Assembly: GCF_000378465.1 (NCBI RefSeq)
Contig: NZ_KB899934.1
Span: 1-64,000 of the forward strand
Origin: Elioraea tepidiphila DSM 17972
GTDB taxonomy: Bacteria; Pseudomonadota; Alphaproteobacteria; Acetobacterales; Acetobacteraceae
DNA length: 64,000 bases
Direction: 5' to 3'
Shown: positions 44,530 through 53,214 of the stretch, piece by piece
Numbering within the stretch: position 1 is the first letter of the stretch
How the letters are laid out: each line of letters starts with the position of its first letter
Made by a program: the position numbers and the translations under genes
Notes under the pieces: model-generated
What the model saw: the letters and a program-made list of their open reading frames with translations, nothing else
Databases searched by the model: none
What the model was told of the DNA's origin: nothing

Positions 44530-45719
44530 CGATCCTGTTCCTGTCCTCGACCCATCACGCCGACGACCGCCGCGTCGTCGCGCTTCAGGCCGCGAGCCTC
44601 GCCGCGGCGGGGTTCGCCGTGCTGCATCTCTGCCGGGACGGGCGCGCGCCGCCGCCGGGCGTGCCGACCCGCACCCTGCGGCGCCGGCCCGGCCTGCCGG
44701 GCCGTCTCGCGATGCTGCCGCGTCTGCTCGCGGGCGCGCTGCGTGCCCGCCCGGCGACGATCCAGGCGAGCGAGCCCGACACCTGGGCGGTCGCGCTGCT
44801 CGCCAAGGGGCTGACGGGCTGCCGCGTGGTGTTCGACGTGCACGAGGACTATGCCGATCCGCACCGGCTGACGCGCCTGCCCGCCTGGCTGCGCCGCCCG
44901 GCCGCCGGCGCGATCCGGGCCGCGTTCCGGCTGATGAGCCGCTGGACCGACGCCGCCGTGCTCGCGACCCCGGTGCTGGCCGAGCGCTTCCCCGCCGGTC
45001 CGGACCGGCCGCCGCGCGTGCTGGTGCGCAACCTCGTGCCGCGTGCCGAGGCCGAGGCGATGCCGCGCGCCACGCCCGAGGCCGGCGGCCCGCTCCGCCT
45101 GGTCGCCCTGGGTGCGATGGGCAGGGCGCGCGGCTGGCCGGTCGCGCTCGCCGCCCTCGCGCGCGCCGCCGACCCGACGATCCGGCTCGAGGTGATCGGC
45201 CCCTTCACTGACGGCTCGGCGGCCGACTTCGCCGCGACCGCGGCCCGGCTCGGCCTCGCCGACCGCGCGACCGCGACCGGTCCGCTGCCCCGGCCGCAGG
45301 CGCTGGCGCGCGCGGCCGAGGCGCAGGCGGCGCTGGTGCTGTTCGCGCCCGGGGCCGCCAATCACGCGGCGGCGCTGCCGCACAAACTGTTCGAGGCGAT
45401 GGCGCTCGGCCTGCCGGTGGTGGTGGCCGAGACCTGCCGCCCGGCCGCCGCGCTGGTGCGCCGCACCGGCTGCGGCCTGGTGGTCGACTCGGCCGATCCG
45501 GCTGCCGTCGCCTCGGCCTTCGCGACGCTGGCCGCCGACCCCACGCTGCGCGCGCGCATGGGCGCGGCCGGACGGCGGGCGCTCGCCGCCGACTACGCCT
45601 GGGAGGAGGACGCCTCCCGGCTCGCCGCCCTGCACCGGCGGCTGGCGCGCGCAAGAGAGGAGGCGCCGCCACACGCGGCGCGACGGCTATCAGACACACG
45701 ACACCCCTCACCACGATGA
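44526..45719 (+). CDS. glycosyltransferase (GT4-like)
   Basis: The 397-residue GT-B protein has VFDVHEDYADPHRL in the acceptor half and a donor-site FEAMALGLPVVVAET in the C-terminal half. It differs enough from its upstream neighbour to act at another linkage. ATGA overlaps on both sides place it within the operon. Sugar specificity cannot be read from sequence. Confidence 0.83.
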   Translation: MTILFLSSTHHADDRRVVALQAASLAAAGFAVLHLCRDGRAPPPGVPTRTLRRRPGLPGRLAMLPRLLAGALRARPATIQASEPDTWAVALLAKGLTGCRVVFDVHEDYADPHRLTRLPAWLRRPAAGAIRAAFRLMSRWTDAAVLATPVLAERFPAGPDRPPRVLVRNLVPRAEAEAMPRATPEAGGPLRLVALGAMGRARGWPVALAALARAADPTIRLEVIGPFTDGSAADFAATAARLGLADRATATGPLPRPQALARAAEAQAALVLFAPGAANHAAALPHKLFEAMALGLPVVVAETCRPAAALVRRTGCGLVVDSADPAAVASAFATLAADPTLRARMGAAGRRALAADYAWEEDASRLAALHRRLARAREEAPPHAARRLSDTRHPSPR

Positions 45720-46321
45720 CGCATCCCGACTCCCACGCGACGGCACCGGTGGTGATCGTCGGCGCCGGCGGCCACGGACGGGTGGTGGCCGACATCTTCC
45801 TCGCCGCCGGCCGCGCGGTCGCCGGGTTTCTCGACGACCGCGTGGTCGGCCCGGTCTCCGGCCTGCCTGTGCTCGGCCCCTTCGCGCGCGCGCTCGATCC
45901 GGGCTTCGGGCGCGGCCGGGCCCTGATCGTGGCGCTCGGCGACACCACGCGACGGGTCGATCTCTCGCAGGCGGTGCTGCGCGCGGGTGCAGGGCTCGCG
46001 ACGGCGATCCATCCCTTCGCGATCCTGGCCGGCGGGACGCAGATCGGCGCCGGCTCGACGGTCGCGGCGGCGGCGGTGATCGGCACGGGAGCCACGGTCG
46101 GGCGGTTCTGCATCGTCAACACCGCCGCCGTGGTGGATCATGACTGCGCGCTCGGCGACGGCGTGTTCCTCGGCCCCGGGGTGCGGCTCTGCGGCGGGGT
46201 GGTCGTCGGCGCCGGCGCCTTCATCGGCGCGGGCGCGATCGTGCTGCCCGGCGTCCGCATCGCCGCCGATGCGCGGGTGCGCGCCGGCGCGTTGGTCGAC
46301 GTGGATTTCGGCATCGGCTGA
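45716..46321 (+). CDS. PglD-like sugar N-acetyltransferase
   Basis: The 201-residue protein has a short Rossmann-like N-terminus (VVIVGAGGHGRVVADI) and a left-handed beta-helix of hexapeptide repeats. The catalytic His142 lies in VVDHDCALGDG. It fits the NeuD/PglB/PglD family; its role would be acetylation of the 4-amino group of UDP-4-amino-6-deoxy-GlcNAc, giving UDP-di-N-acetylbacillosamine. It overlaps the preceding glycosyltransferase by 4 bp; 57 bp separate it from the pglF-like gene. Confidence 0.88.
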   Translation: MTHPDSHATAPVVIVGAGGHGRVVADIFLAAGRAVAGFLDDRVVGPVSGLPVLGPFARALDPGFGRGRALIVALGDTTRRVDLSQAVLRAGAGLATAIHPFAILAGGTQIGAGSTVAAAAVIGTGATVGRFCIVNTAAVVDHDCALGDGVFLGPGVRLCGGVVVGAGAFIGAGAIVLPGVRIAADARVRAGALVDVDFGIG

Positions 46322-46378
46322 GCAGGGCGCACCGGGAAGCAGTTCACCGGCGCGGGGCCGGAGGTGTATGTCGGCCCC

Positions 46379-48331
46379 ATGAGGCTCCTGGAGCGGCTCC
46401 GCGGGCGGCTGACCCGCAGCCAGTCCGTGCTGGCGGCGGACGCGGCGGCGGCGGCGCTGTCCTGGCCGGCTGCGCTGCTGCTCGCCGACCCGGCGGCGCT
46501 CGCGGCCCGGCCGGTGGCGGGAACCGCGGCCGAGGCGGCGGCGTTCGCCCTGCTCGCGGTGATCGCCCTGCTCGCCGCGCGCGTGCCGCGCATCGCCTGG
46601 CGCTATGCCGGGCTCGCCGATCTCGGCCGCACGGTCGGGGCGGCCGGGGCGGCGGCGCTCGCCTTCGGGCTCGCGCTGGCCGCGTTCGGGCGGATCAGCG
46701 CCTTCACCCCGTTCCTGCCGGCGCTGCACGCCCTGACGCTCGCCGCCCTGCTGCTCGGCGCGCGCGCCGCCTACCGTGCGTCGCAGGAACGCACGCCCGC
46801 ACCGGGCGAGGCCACACCCGTGCTGCTCGCGGGAGCGGGGGACGGGGCGGACCTGTTCCTGCGCGCGCTCGCCCGCGAGAGCCGGCCGCGCTACCGCGTG
46901 GTCGGGCTGCTCACCGCCGATGCCTCGACCTCCGGGCGGCAGATGCACGGCGTGCGCGTCGAGGGCTCGGTCGATGACGTGCCGCACGCCTTGCGCAAGC
47001 TCGCGCGCAAGGGACACCCGCCGGCGCTGATCGTGGTCACCGCGCGCGAGATCGCCGGTGCGCGGCTGGAACGTCTGCTCGACGCGGCGGAGGAGGCGGG
47101 GGTCGCGGTCGCGACCATGCCGCGGCTCACCGAGCTCCGCCCCGCCGCGCGCGAGGGCGATGCGCCGACGCTGACGCTCCAGCCGGTGGCGATCGAGGAC
47201 CTGCTCGACCGGCCGCAGCGCCCGCTCGACCGCGAGGCGATGGCGCGGCTGGTGCACGGGCGGCGCGTGCTGGTCACCGGCGCGGGCGGCACCATCGGCT
47301 CGGAGCTCGCGCGCCAGATCGCCGGCCTCGGCCCGGCCGAGCTCGTGCTCGCCGACAACAGCGAATACGCGCTCTACGAGATCGATCTCGAACTCTCGGA
47401 AGCCGCGCCCGACGTGCCGCGCGTGTCGCTGATCGCCGATATCCGCGACCGCGACCGCATGGTCGCGCTGTTCGCGCGCCACCGTCCCGAACTCGTGTTC
47501 CACGCCGCGGCGCTGAAGCACGTGCCGATCGTCGAGGCGAACCCGGCCGAGGGCGTGCTCACCAACGCGGTCGGCACGCGGCACGTCGCCGATGCCGCGC
47601 GCGCGCATGGCACGCTGGCGATGGTGCTGATCAGCACCGACAAGGCGGTGAACCCGACCAGCGTGATGGGGGCGACGAAACGGCTCGCCGAGATGTACTG
47701 CCAGGCGCTCGATCTCAAGGCGCGCGCCGAAGGGACGGGCACGCGCTTCGTGACGGTGCGGTTCGGCAACGTGCTCGGCTCCACCGGCTCGGTGGTGCCG
47801 TTGTTCCGGCGCCAGCTCGAGCGCGGCGGCCCGCTCACCGTCACGCATCCCGACATGCGCCGCTACTTCATGACCGTGCGCGAGGCGGTCGGGCTGGTGC
47901 TCGCCGCGACCGTGCTGCGCGTGAAGGACGAGGGCCTGCCGGAAGCGGCGCGCCAGGGCGGGATCTTCGTGCTCGACATGGGCGAGCCGGTGAAGATCGT
48001 CGATCTCGCGCGGCGGATGATCCGCCTCGCCGGACTTCGCCCGGAGGTGGATGTGGCGATCCGCTACACCGGCCTGAGGCCCGGCGAGAAGCTCTACGAG
48101 GAGCTGTTCCACGGCCGCGAGACGCTGGTCGAGGCGGGCGCGCCGGGGCTGCTGATGGCCGCGCCCCGCACCGCCGACCTCGCGCTGGTCGCGCGCGCGA
48201 TGGACGAGGCGGGCGCGGCCGCGCGGGCGGGGCGCGAGGGCGCGGCCCTCTCGGTGCTCGCCGCCCTGGTCCCCGAGTTCACCCGGCCCGGCCACGCACA
48301 GGGCGAGAGTTCGGCCGCGCCGACGATGTGA
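46379..48331 (+). CDS. membrane-bound UDP-GlcNAc 4,6-dehydratase, PglF/WbpM-like
   Basis: The 650-residue protein has four N-terminal membrane helices (about 15-115) and a CoA-binding-like linker. The C-terminal SDR domain has NAD motif VTGAGGTIGSE and ISTDKAVNPTSVMGATKR. In that motif the usual catalytic Tyr is replaced by Met with Lys four residues later, a trait of PglF/WbpM dehydratases. It catalyses the first step of bacillosamine synthesis. The ATG at 46379 is preferred; a GTG at 46364 overlaps the GGAGG at 46360-46364. It ends the polysaccharide operon. Confidence 0.9.
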   Translation: MRLLERLRGRLTRSQSVLAADAAAAALSWPAALLLADPAALAARPVAGTAAEAAAFALLAVIALLAARVPRIAWRYAGLADLGRTVGAAGAAALAFGLALAAFGRISAFTPFLPALHALTLAALLLGARAAYRASQERTPAPGEATPVLLAGAGDGADLFLRALARESRPRYRVVGLLTADASTSGRQMHGVRVEGSVDDVPHALRKLARKGHPPALIVVTAREIAGARLERLLDAAEEAGVAVATMPRLTELRPAAREGDAPTLTLQPVAIEDLLDRPQRPLDREAMARLVHGRRVLVTGAGGTIGSELARQIAGLGPAELVLADNSEYALYEIDLELSEAAPDVPRVSLIADIRDRDRMVALFARHRPELVFHAAALKHVPIVEANPAEGVLTNAVGTRHVADAARAHGTLAMVLISTDKAVNPTSVMGATKRLAEMYCQALDLKARAEGTGTRFVTVRFGNVLGSTGSVVPLFRRQLERGGPLTVTHPDMRRYFMTVREAVGLVLAATVLRVKDEGLPEAARQGGIFVLDMGEPVKIVDLARRMIRLAGLRPEVDVAIRYTGLRPGEKLYEELFHGRETLVEAGAPGLLMAAPRTADLALVARAMDEAGAAARAGREGAALSVLAALVPEFTRPGHAQGESSAAPTM

Positions 48332-48414
48332 TCGGCGGCAGCGACGGATTTGCTGCATCGGCTCCCCGGTTTCTGTTAGCGTTTTCCGGTCGGGAGCGGA
48401 TGAGGAGTCGGGTC

Positions 48415-49152
48415 ATGCGTCCCTCGCGCCGCAAGGTCGTTGCCGGTCTGTCGGCGAGTGCCGCCGCATCCTTCCTGCCTGCCGCCGCACGGGCCGAGAA
48501 GAAGCCGGTTGATGTGCTGCTGGTGCTGGCCGTCGATGTCAGCCGGTCGATCGACGAGGACGAGGCGCGGCTTCAGCGCCAGGGCTACCGCAACGCGATG
48601 GGCGATCCGCGCGTGATCCAGGCGATCCAGTCCGGCACGCTGGGCGCGATCGGCGTTGCCTACACGGAATGGGCTTCGGCCGATTACCAGCGCCTGGTGA
48701 TCCCCTGGACCTATATCGACGGGCCGGAAACCGCACGCGCCTGGGTGACGGCGCTGGAACAGGCGCCGCGCGTGAGCATGAACTGGACCTCGATCTCGGG
48801 CGCGATCGAGCACGCGATGCGCGTGCTGGAGGATGCGCCGTTCGAGGGCACGCGCAAGGTGATCGACATCTCCGGCGACGGCGTGAACAACTCCGGCGCG
48901 CCGGTGACGCTGCTGCGCGACCTCGCGGTCGAGGCCGGAATCACGATCAACGGCCTGCCGATCCTGAACGACCGCAGCCCGTTCGGCCGTCCGCCCACCA
49001 TGCCGCTCGACCAGTACTTCCAGGAATTCGTGATCGGCGGTGCCGGTGCCTTCATGATCCCGGCCGACGATTTCGATGCGTTCCAGAACGCGGTGCTGCG
49101 CAAGCTGATCCGCGAGATCAGCGCCGCACCGGACCGGCGCGCCTTCGGCTGA
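48415..49152 (+). CDS. DUF1194 von Willebrand A protein, Tat-type signal
   Basis: The 245-residue protein has a twin-arginine-like signal (SRRKVVAGLSASAAASFLPAAARA). The VWA domain has a MIDAS motif DVSRS (Asp41, Ser43, Ser45) and DISGDGVNNSG. A Ca- or Mg-binding periplasmic adhesion or scaffold role is likely; the DUF1194 family is uncharacterised. The ATG at 48415 follows GAGGAGT. An overlapping TTAGCGT element at 48376-48382 could be part of its promoter. Confidence 0.82.
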   Translation: MRPSRRKVVAGLSASAAASFLPAAARAEKKPVDVLLVLAVDVSRSIDEDEARLQRQGYRNAMGDPRVIQAIQSGTLGAIGVAYTEWASADYQRLVIPWTYIDGPETARAWVTALEQAPRVSMNWTSISGAIEHAMRVLEDAPFEGTRKVIDISGDGVNNSGAPVTLLRDLAVEAGITINGLPILNDRSPFGRPPTMPLDQYFQEFVIGGAGAFMIPADDFDAFQNAVLRKLIREISAAPDRRAFG

Positions 49153-49156
49153 GCGG

Positions 49157-49339
49157 GTGCTCGTTTCGATTCTGCTGCATGGAGCGGCAGCCATCGCACT
49201 TGTGACGCTGCTCGCCTGGGCGGTGGCGGCGTGGGTGTCCGTGTGGCTCGCCGTGGCCGTCTGGCTGGTCGGCGCGGTCATCGTCGTGCTCATGGTCGTG
49301 TTCGCGCGCGGCGCGCTGGGGCCGCGCGGCGGCGGGTAG
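49157..49339 (+). CDS. small two-helix membrane protein, hypothetical
   Basis: This is a 60-residue GTG-start reading frame four bases after the DUF1194 stop. It is almost wholly hydrophobic (LLHGAAAIALVTLLAWAVAA and then VWLVGAVIVVLMVVFARG) with a basic-Gly tail, so two membrane helices are plausible. It has no good ribosome-binding site and no recognised family. Proximity to the VWA gene suggests, but does not show, a membrane partner. It could be a chance frame. Confidence 0.4.
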   Translation: MLVSILLHGAAAIALVTLLAWAVAAWVSVWLAVAVWLVGAVIVVLMVVFARGALGPRGGG

Positions 49340-49346
49340 GCCAGTC

Positions 49347-49387
49347 ATACCGGGCTGCCAAAGGTTCGACCTTTGGCGGCCCGGTAT
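49347..49387. repeat. long palindrome, copy A
   Basis: Arms ATACCGGGCTGCCAAAGG and CCTTTGGCGGCCCGGTAT (18 bp, one G-T wobble) flank a 5-nt loop, TTCGA. It pairs with a second palindrome of the same size 44 bp away. It could be transcribed as a strong hairpin from either side, serving as a terminator between the convergent upstream genes and DUF4169, or be a dispersed REP-like element. Confidence 0.8.
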
Positions 49388-49431
49388 CGCGCGCAGGGCT
49401 GGTGTGGCGGCTGCGCGCCAAAGGAAACCTG

Positions 49432-49472
49432 ATACCCGGCGCACGAAGGTGAAACCTTCGTGCGCCGGGTAT
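49432..49472. repeat. long palindrome, copy B
   Basis: Arms ATACCCGGCGCACGAAGG and CCTTCGTGCGCCGGGTAT are a perfect 18-bp match around loop TGAAA. Its outer bases (ATACC, GG) and inner AAGG/CCTT resemble copy A, while the middle differs. The last base overlaps the stop codon of the DUF4169 gene (49474-49472). The pair looks like a bimodular REP/BIME-type element. Confidence 0.85.
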
Positions 49473-49660
49473 CAGTCCTCGATCCGGCTTTGTTCCAGAC
49501 GCGCTTGCGCCTGTTCCTGCCGCGCCCGCTCGGCCGCGTCCCGCGCGCGTTCGGCCTTGCTGCGCCCGTGCAGCGTGCGGTTGCGCGCCGCCGCGTCCTC
49601 CGCCTCCTTGCGCGCCTTGGCCTTGCGCGCGCGGCGGAGGTTGACGATCTCGCCGGTCAT
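49472..49660 (-). CDS. DUF4169 family protein
   Basis: The 62-residue, very basic and helical protein begins TGEIVNLRRARKAKARKEAE and continues RSKAERARDAAERARQ, the signature of the small alphaproteobacterial DUF4169 family of unknown function. The ATG at 49660 was chosen over an in-frame ATG four codons upstream by family N-terminus. Its stop codon is built from the edge of palindrome B, so the hairpin will form at the mRNA 3' end. Confidence 0.72.
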   Translation of the reverse strand: MTGEIVNLRRARKAKARKEAEDAAARNRTLHGRSKAERARDAAERARQEQAQARLEQSRIED

Positions 49661-49696
49661 GACGCCACGCAACCATGCGCGTGACGCACACGCAAG

Positions 49697-50389
49697 CTAC
49701 AGCCCGCCGCGGCGGCAGGACTCGTAGTCGCCGCCCCGCGCGACACAGGATCGATGCCAGGTGTCGGCGGTGGCGACGCAGCGCCAGGTGAGGTTGCCGC
49801 TCGTTTCGCACCAGGCAAGGCCCGCACGGCGGTCCGGAGGTCGCGCACTGGCCCAGACCAGTTCGCGGGCGAGCCGCTTCAGCGCCTCGATGTCGTGGTC
49901 GAGGTCGAGCGTCTGGCAGTAGAGCCGCCCGCCCGGCCTCGGCTCAGGCGCCGCGCCGATCTCGCCGATGCGGTTCCGCGAGAACCGGGCGAGCCACAGC
50001 CACCAGCCGTCGTCCGGCGCAGGCGGGCCGCCGCCCGCAAGGGCACCGGGCTTCAGTACCAGCACGAGGCCGATGCCGCGCCAGTGCCGGCCCTGCTTGA
50101 TGTCCTCGCCCAGCACCTCGGCGACGTCGCTCCAGGCGACCGCCCGCGTCCACGGCGTGCAGGCGATGTGCGTCACGGTGATCCGGAGCGCCGGCCGCCC
50201 GGCGATCGCCGGCACCTGCCCGGCGAGCGACACCCCCATCGGAATGGCGCCGACCGCCACGATCACCGCAGCCCAGCGCCGCCTGAACCACCGCAGCGCG
50301 ACGCCGAGGCTGATCAGCGCGGCACCCGCGAAGAACAGAAGGCCCGTGAGCGGACCCGGATCCGGCGACCAGGCGAGCGGTACGATCAT
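49697..50389 (-). CDS. hypothetical membrane protein with Cys-containing C-terminus
   Basis: The 230-residue protein is not recognised. Two N-terminal membrane helices (about 11-33 and 39-57) are followed by a soluble part with [22 protein letters not shown]-terminal region with Cys in [12 protein letters not shown] and [12 protein letters not shown] suggests disulfides in an extracytoplasmic domain. The ATG at 50389 was preferred because the longer reading adds a Cys/Arg-rich lead. It is divergent from the amine-oxidase gene across 126 bp. Confidence 0.6.
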   Translation of the reverse strand: MIVPLAWSPDPGPLTGLLFFAGAALISLGVALRWFRRRWAAVIVAVGAIPMGVSLAGQVPAIAGRPALRITVTHIACTPWTRAVAWSDVAEVLGEDIKQGRHWRGIGLVLVLKPGALAGGGPPAPDDGWWLWLARFSRNRIGEIGAAPEPRPGGRLYCQTLDLDHDIEALKRLARELVWASARPPDRRAGLAWCETSGNLTWRCVATADTWHRSCVARGGDYESCRRGGL

Positions 50390-50515
50390 GAGTGCCCGAA
50401 ATGGACAAAGTCGCGTATCGTTCCGGCACACCAGCACGACCGGGCGGGTCGCGGCAATCGGACTGAAATCGGGACCCGCTCATCCTCCCCACGTCACAGC
50501 CCGGGAGATGACGCC

Positions 50516-51913
50516 ATGACCGATCCGCGCTCCGTGCCCCGCATGATGCTCAGCCGCCGCGCGGCGCTGCGGCTTGCCGCCGCATCGCTGCTGTTCGGCG
50601 GGGCTGGCTGCGCCCCGCCGACCGGGCGGCCGCAGCGCGTGGTCGTCATCGGCGCCGGGATCGCCGGGCTCGGCGCGGCGCGCGCGCTCGCCGATGCCGG
50701 CCACACGGTCACGGTGCTGGAAGCGCGCACGCGGCTCGGCGGGCGGCTGCACACGGCCGAGATCGCCGGCGTGCCGATCGATCTCGGCGGCGCCTGGATC
50801 CACGGCCCCGACGGCAACCCGATGACCGAACTCGCGGACGCCGCCGGCATCCGCCGCATCCCGACCTACGACGCCAAGTCGGCGATCTACGACGTCGATG
50901 GCCGGCGCCTCTCGGCCGAGGAGGCGGCCGCGACCTATGGGCGGGTCGAGGCGCTGCTGAGCGACGACCCGGGCCTTGCGCCGGGTGCACCCGATGTCTC
51001 GGTGGCCCAGGCCGTCGCCGCGCTGCGCAATCTCGACCGGCTGCCGCCGCGCGAGCGGCGCGAGGCGCGGCTTGCGGCCGATCTGGTCGCGTCCTGGTCC
51101 GGCGGCGATGCGGATCAGGTCTCCGCCAGATGGTGGTTCGGCGAGGAGGAGGTGCCGGAGGAGAACCACCTGCTCGATCTCGGCTACGGCGCGATCATCC
51201 ACCATGTCGCGCGCGGGCTCGATGTGCGCTTCGGCGAGGTCGTCACCGCGATCGCGCTGAGCGCGAACGGCGTGCGCGTCACCGCGCGGCGCGGCACGCA
51301 TGAGGCCGATCGCGTCATCGTCACGCTGCCGCTCGGCGTGCTGAAGCATGGCGATGTCCGCTTCGATCCAGTGCTGCCGGCGGCCAAGCGCGAGGCGATC
51401 GCAGCGATCGGCAATGGCCTGCTGAACAAGATCATCCTGGGCTTCGACCGCACCTTCTGGCCCGACGACGTCGATTTCGTGCGCGTGCTGTCCGACACGC
51501 CGGGCAGCTTCACGCCGGAGGTGGTGAGCCTGGCCGCGCATCACCGCGCGCCGATCCTGGTCGCGCTGGTGGCGGGGCGGACCGCGCGCGAGATGGAGGG
51601 GATGCGCGAGGATGCGATCGCGGCGCGGCTGATGGCGCCGCTGCGGCGCGCCTTCGGTCGTTCCATGCCGGCGCCGACCACGTTCCGCGTCACGCGCTGG
51701 GGCCGCGACATCTACGCGCGCGGCGCCTACAGCTTCATCCCCGTCGGCGCCACCGAGGCGGCCTTCGCAGCACTCGCCGCCCCGGTCGAGGACAGGCTGT
51801 TCTTCGCCGGCGAGGCGGCCTCGACCGAGTATCCTTCCTACGCGCATGGCGCCCTGCTGGCGGGCCGGCGGGCCGCGCGCGAGGTGGCGGCGTCGGCTTC
51901 GGTCTTCGCCTGA
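50516..51913 (+). CDS. flavin monoamine oxidase family protein, exported
   Basis: The 465-residue FAD enzyme has the dinucleotide-binding [17 protein letters not shown] near residue 42, [10 protein letters not shown] and DLGGAWIHG. The C-terminal [19 protein letters not shown] contacts FAD. The N-terminus [20 protein letters not shown] combines a twin-arginine-like motif with a lipobox Cys, so export of a folded flavoprotein and lipid anchoring is plausible. It probably oxidises a primary or secondary amine; the substrate is unknown. The ATG at 50516 follows GGGAGATG. Confidence 0.85.
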   Translation: MTDPRSVPRMMLSRRAALRLAAASLLFGGAGCAPPTGRPQRVVVIGAGIAGLGAARALADAGHTVTVLEARTRLGGRLHTAEIAGVPIDLGGAWIHGPDGNPMTELADAAGIRRIPTYDAKSAIYDVDGRRLSAEEAAATYGRVEALLSDDPGLAPGAPDVSVAQAVAALRNLDRLPPRERREARLAADLVASWSGGDADQVSARWWFGEEEVPEENHLLDLGYGAIIHHVARGLDVRFGEVVTAIALSANGVRVTARRGTHEADRVIVTLPLGVLKHGDVRFDPVLPAAKREAIAAIGNGLLNKIILGFDRTFWPDDVDFVRVLSDTPGSFTPEVVSLAAHHRAPILVALVAGRTAREMEGMREDAIAARLMAPLRRAFGRSMPAPTTFRVTRWGRDIYARGAYSFIPVGATEAAFAALAAPVEDRLFFAGEAASTEYPSYAHGALLAGRRAAREVAASASVFA

Positions 51914-51917
51914 CGCG

Positions 51918-52382
51918 CTACTGGGCGGCGAGGCGCGGCCAGTTCGCGTCGGCGCGCCCGATGTTGCCGGCGATGTCGCGGTCCCAGCGGCGCTGGATCG
52001 TCCGGCTGTAGTTCAGGTAGAGCCGGCCCTCGACGATCCGCCACGCCGCTGGGTCGATCGGCGCGGTGTAGCCCTCGGCCACCGCCCAGGCGCAGAACCC
52101 GCCATAGGCCGGGGCGTAGCGCGCCGGGTCGGCCGCGAAGGCGTCGCGGTTGGCCGCGGTCGCGAAGCGCCAGGTGGCCCCGGCCCAGTCGAGCGCGAGT
52201 TCGGCGCGGCCGGGCACCGGCCGCCCTTCGACGAAATACGCCACCGGATCGGTGCCGCGGATCGCGACACCGTTCTCGGCAAACCAGCGTCGGGTCCGCT
52301 CGGCGCCTGCGCGCCCGCCCGTCACGACGAAGACGCCGAAGGCGCCGGCGATCAGGGCACGACGGGTCGGATCGATGGGCAT
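51918..52382 (-). CDS. exported YHS domain-containing protein
   Basis: The 154-residue protein has a Tat-like signal (TRRALIAGAFGVFVVTGG), then the YHS domain: IRGTDPVAYFVEGRPVPG, TWRFATAANRDAFAADPARYAPAYGGFCAWAV. This family is thought to bind metal or accompany redox enzymes. It lies convergent with the amine oxidase (4 bp between stops) and divergent from a dienelactone-hydrolase-like gene. Confidence 0.85.
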   Translation of the reverse strand: MPIDPTRRALIAGAFGVFVVTGGRAGAERTRRWFAENGVAIRGTDPVAYFVEGRPVPGRAELALDWAGATWRFATAANRDAFAADPARYAPAYGGFCAWAVAEGYTAPIDPAAWRIVEGRLYLNYSRTIQRRWDRDIAGNIGRADANWPRLAAQ

Positions 52383-52492
52383 GGGACACGTCCCTGGGTG
52401 GTGCTGCTGCCTCGGCTTCGTCCGTCGCCCGGTCCGGGTTTCCCTGCCGCCGCGATCGCATTAGCGTGCGCCCGGCAAACGGGAGGAACCGC

Positions 52493-53161
52493 ATGAGCCA
52501 GACCATCACGCTCACCGCCGCCGATGGCCACAGCCTCTCCGCCTACAGCGCCGGACCGGCGCGGGCGGCGCGTGGCCTCGTCGTGGTGCAGGAGATCTTC
52601 GGCGTGAATGCGCATATGCGCTCGGTCTGCGACCGGCTGGCGAGCCGCGGCTACGCCGTCATCTGCCCGGCGCTGTTCGACCGCACCGAACGCGGGGTGG
52701 AACTCGGCTACACGGCCGAGGACGTCGCGCGGGGCCGGGAACTCCGCGCCCGCATCTCGAACGATGGCCCGGTCGCCGACATCGAGGCCGCCGCCGCCGC
52801 CCTGCCCGAGGGCGCCAAGCGCGGCATCATCGGCTTCTGCTGGGGCGGCACGATCGCCTGGTGGGGAGCGACCCGCACCACCCGATTCGCTGCCGCCTCC
52901 TGCTGGTACGGCGGCGGCATCGCCGCGACGTGCGAGGAGAAGCCGCATTGCCCGGTGCAGATGCATTTCGGCGAGAAGGACGCCTCGATCCCGCTGACCG
53001 ACGTGGACGCCATCCGCGCCGCGCAGAAGGAGGTCGAGATCTACGTCTACGCCAATGCCCAGCACGGCTTCGGCTGCGACGCGCGGGCGAGCTTCGACCC
53101 TGGCTCGGCCGAGCTCGCCTGGCGCCGCACCCACGCCTTCCTCGACCGCCACCTGGGCTGA
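52493..53161 (+). CDS. dienelactone hydrolase family protein
   Basis: The 222-residue alpha/beta hydrolase has the DLH triad: Cys116 in GFCWGG, an Asp in the FGEKDASIPLTD stretch, and His191 in AQHGFG, with the supporting Glu34 in VQEIFGVN. It hydrolyses enol-lactones or related esters in the cytoplasm; no aromatic-degradation genes are nearby, so substrate is open. The ATG at 52493 follows GGGAGG. Confidence 0.9.
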   Translation: MSQTITLTAADGHSLSAYSAGPARAARGLVVVQEIFGVNAHMRSVCDRLASRGYAVICPALFDRTERGVELGYTAEDVARGRELRARISNDGPVADIEAAAAALPEGAKRGIIGFCWGGTIAWWGATRTTRFAAASCWYGGGIAATCEEKPHCPVQMHFGEKDASIPLTDVDAIRAAQKEVEIYVYANAQHGFGCDARASFDPGSAELAWRRTHAFLDRHLG

Positions 53162-53214
53162 GCCCCGCCCCTTCCCTGCGAGTCGCGGCCGGTCTGGTGT
53201 AGACTGCAGGGGTG

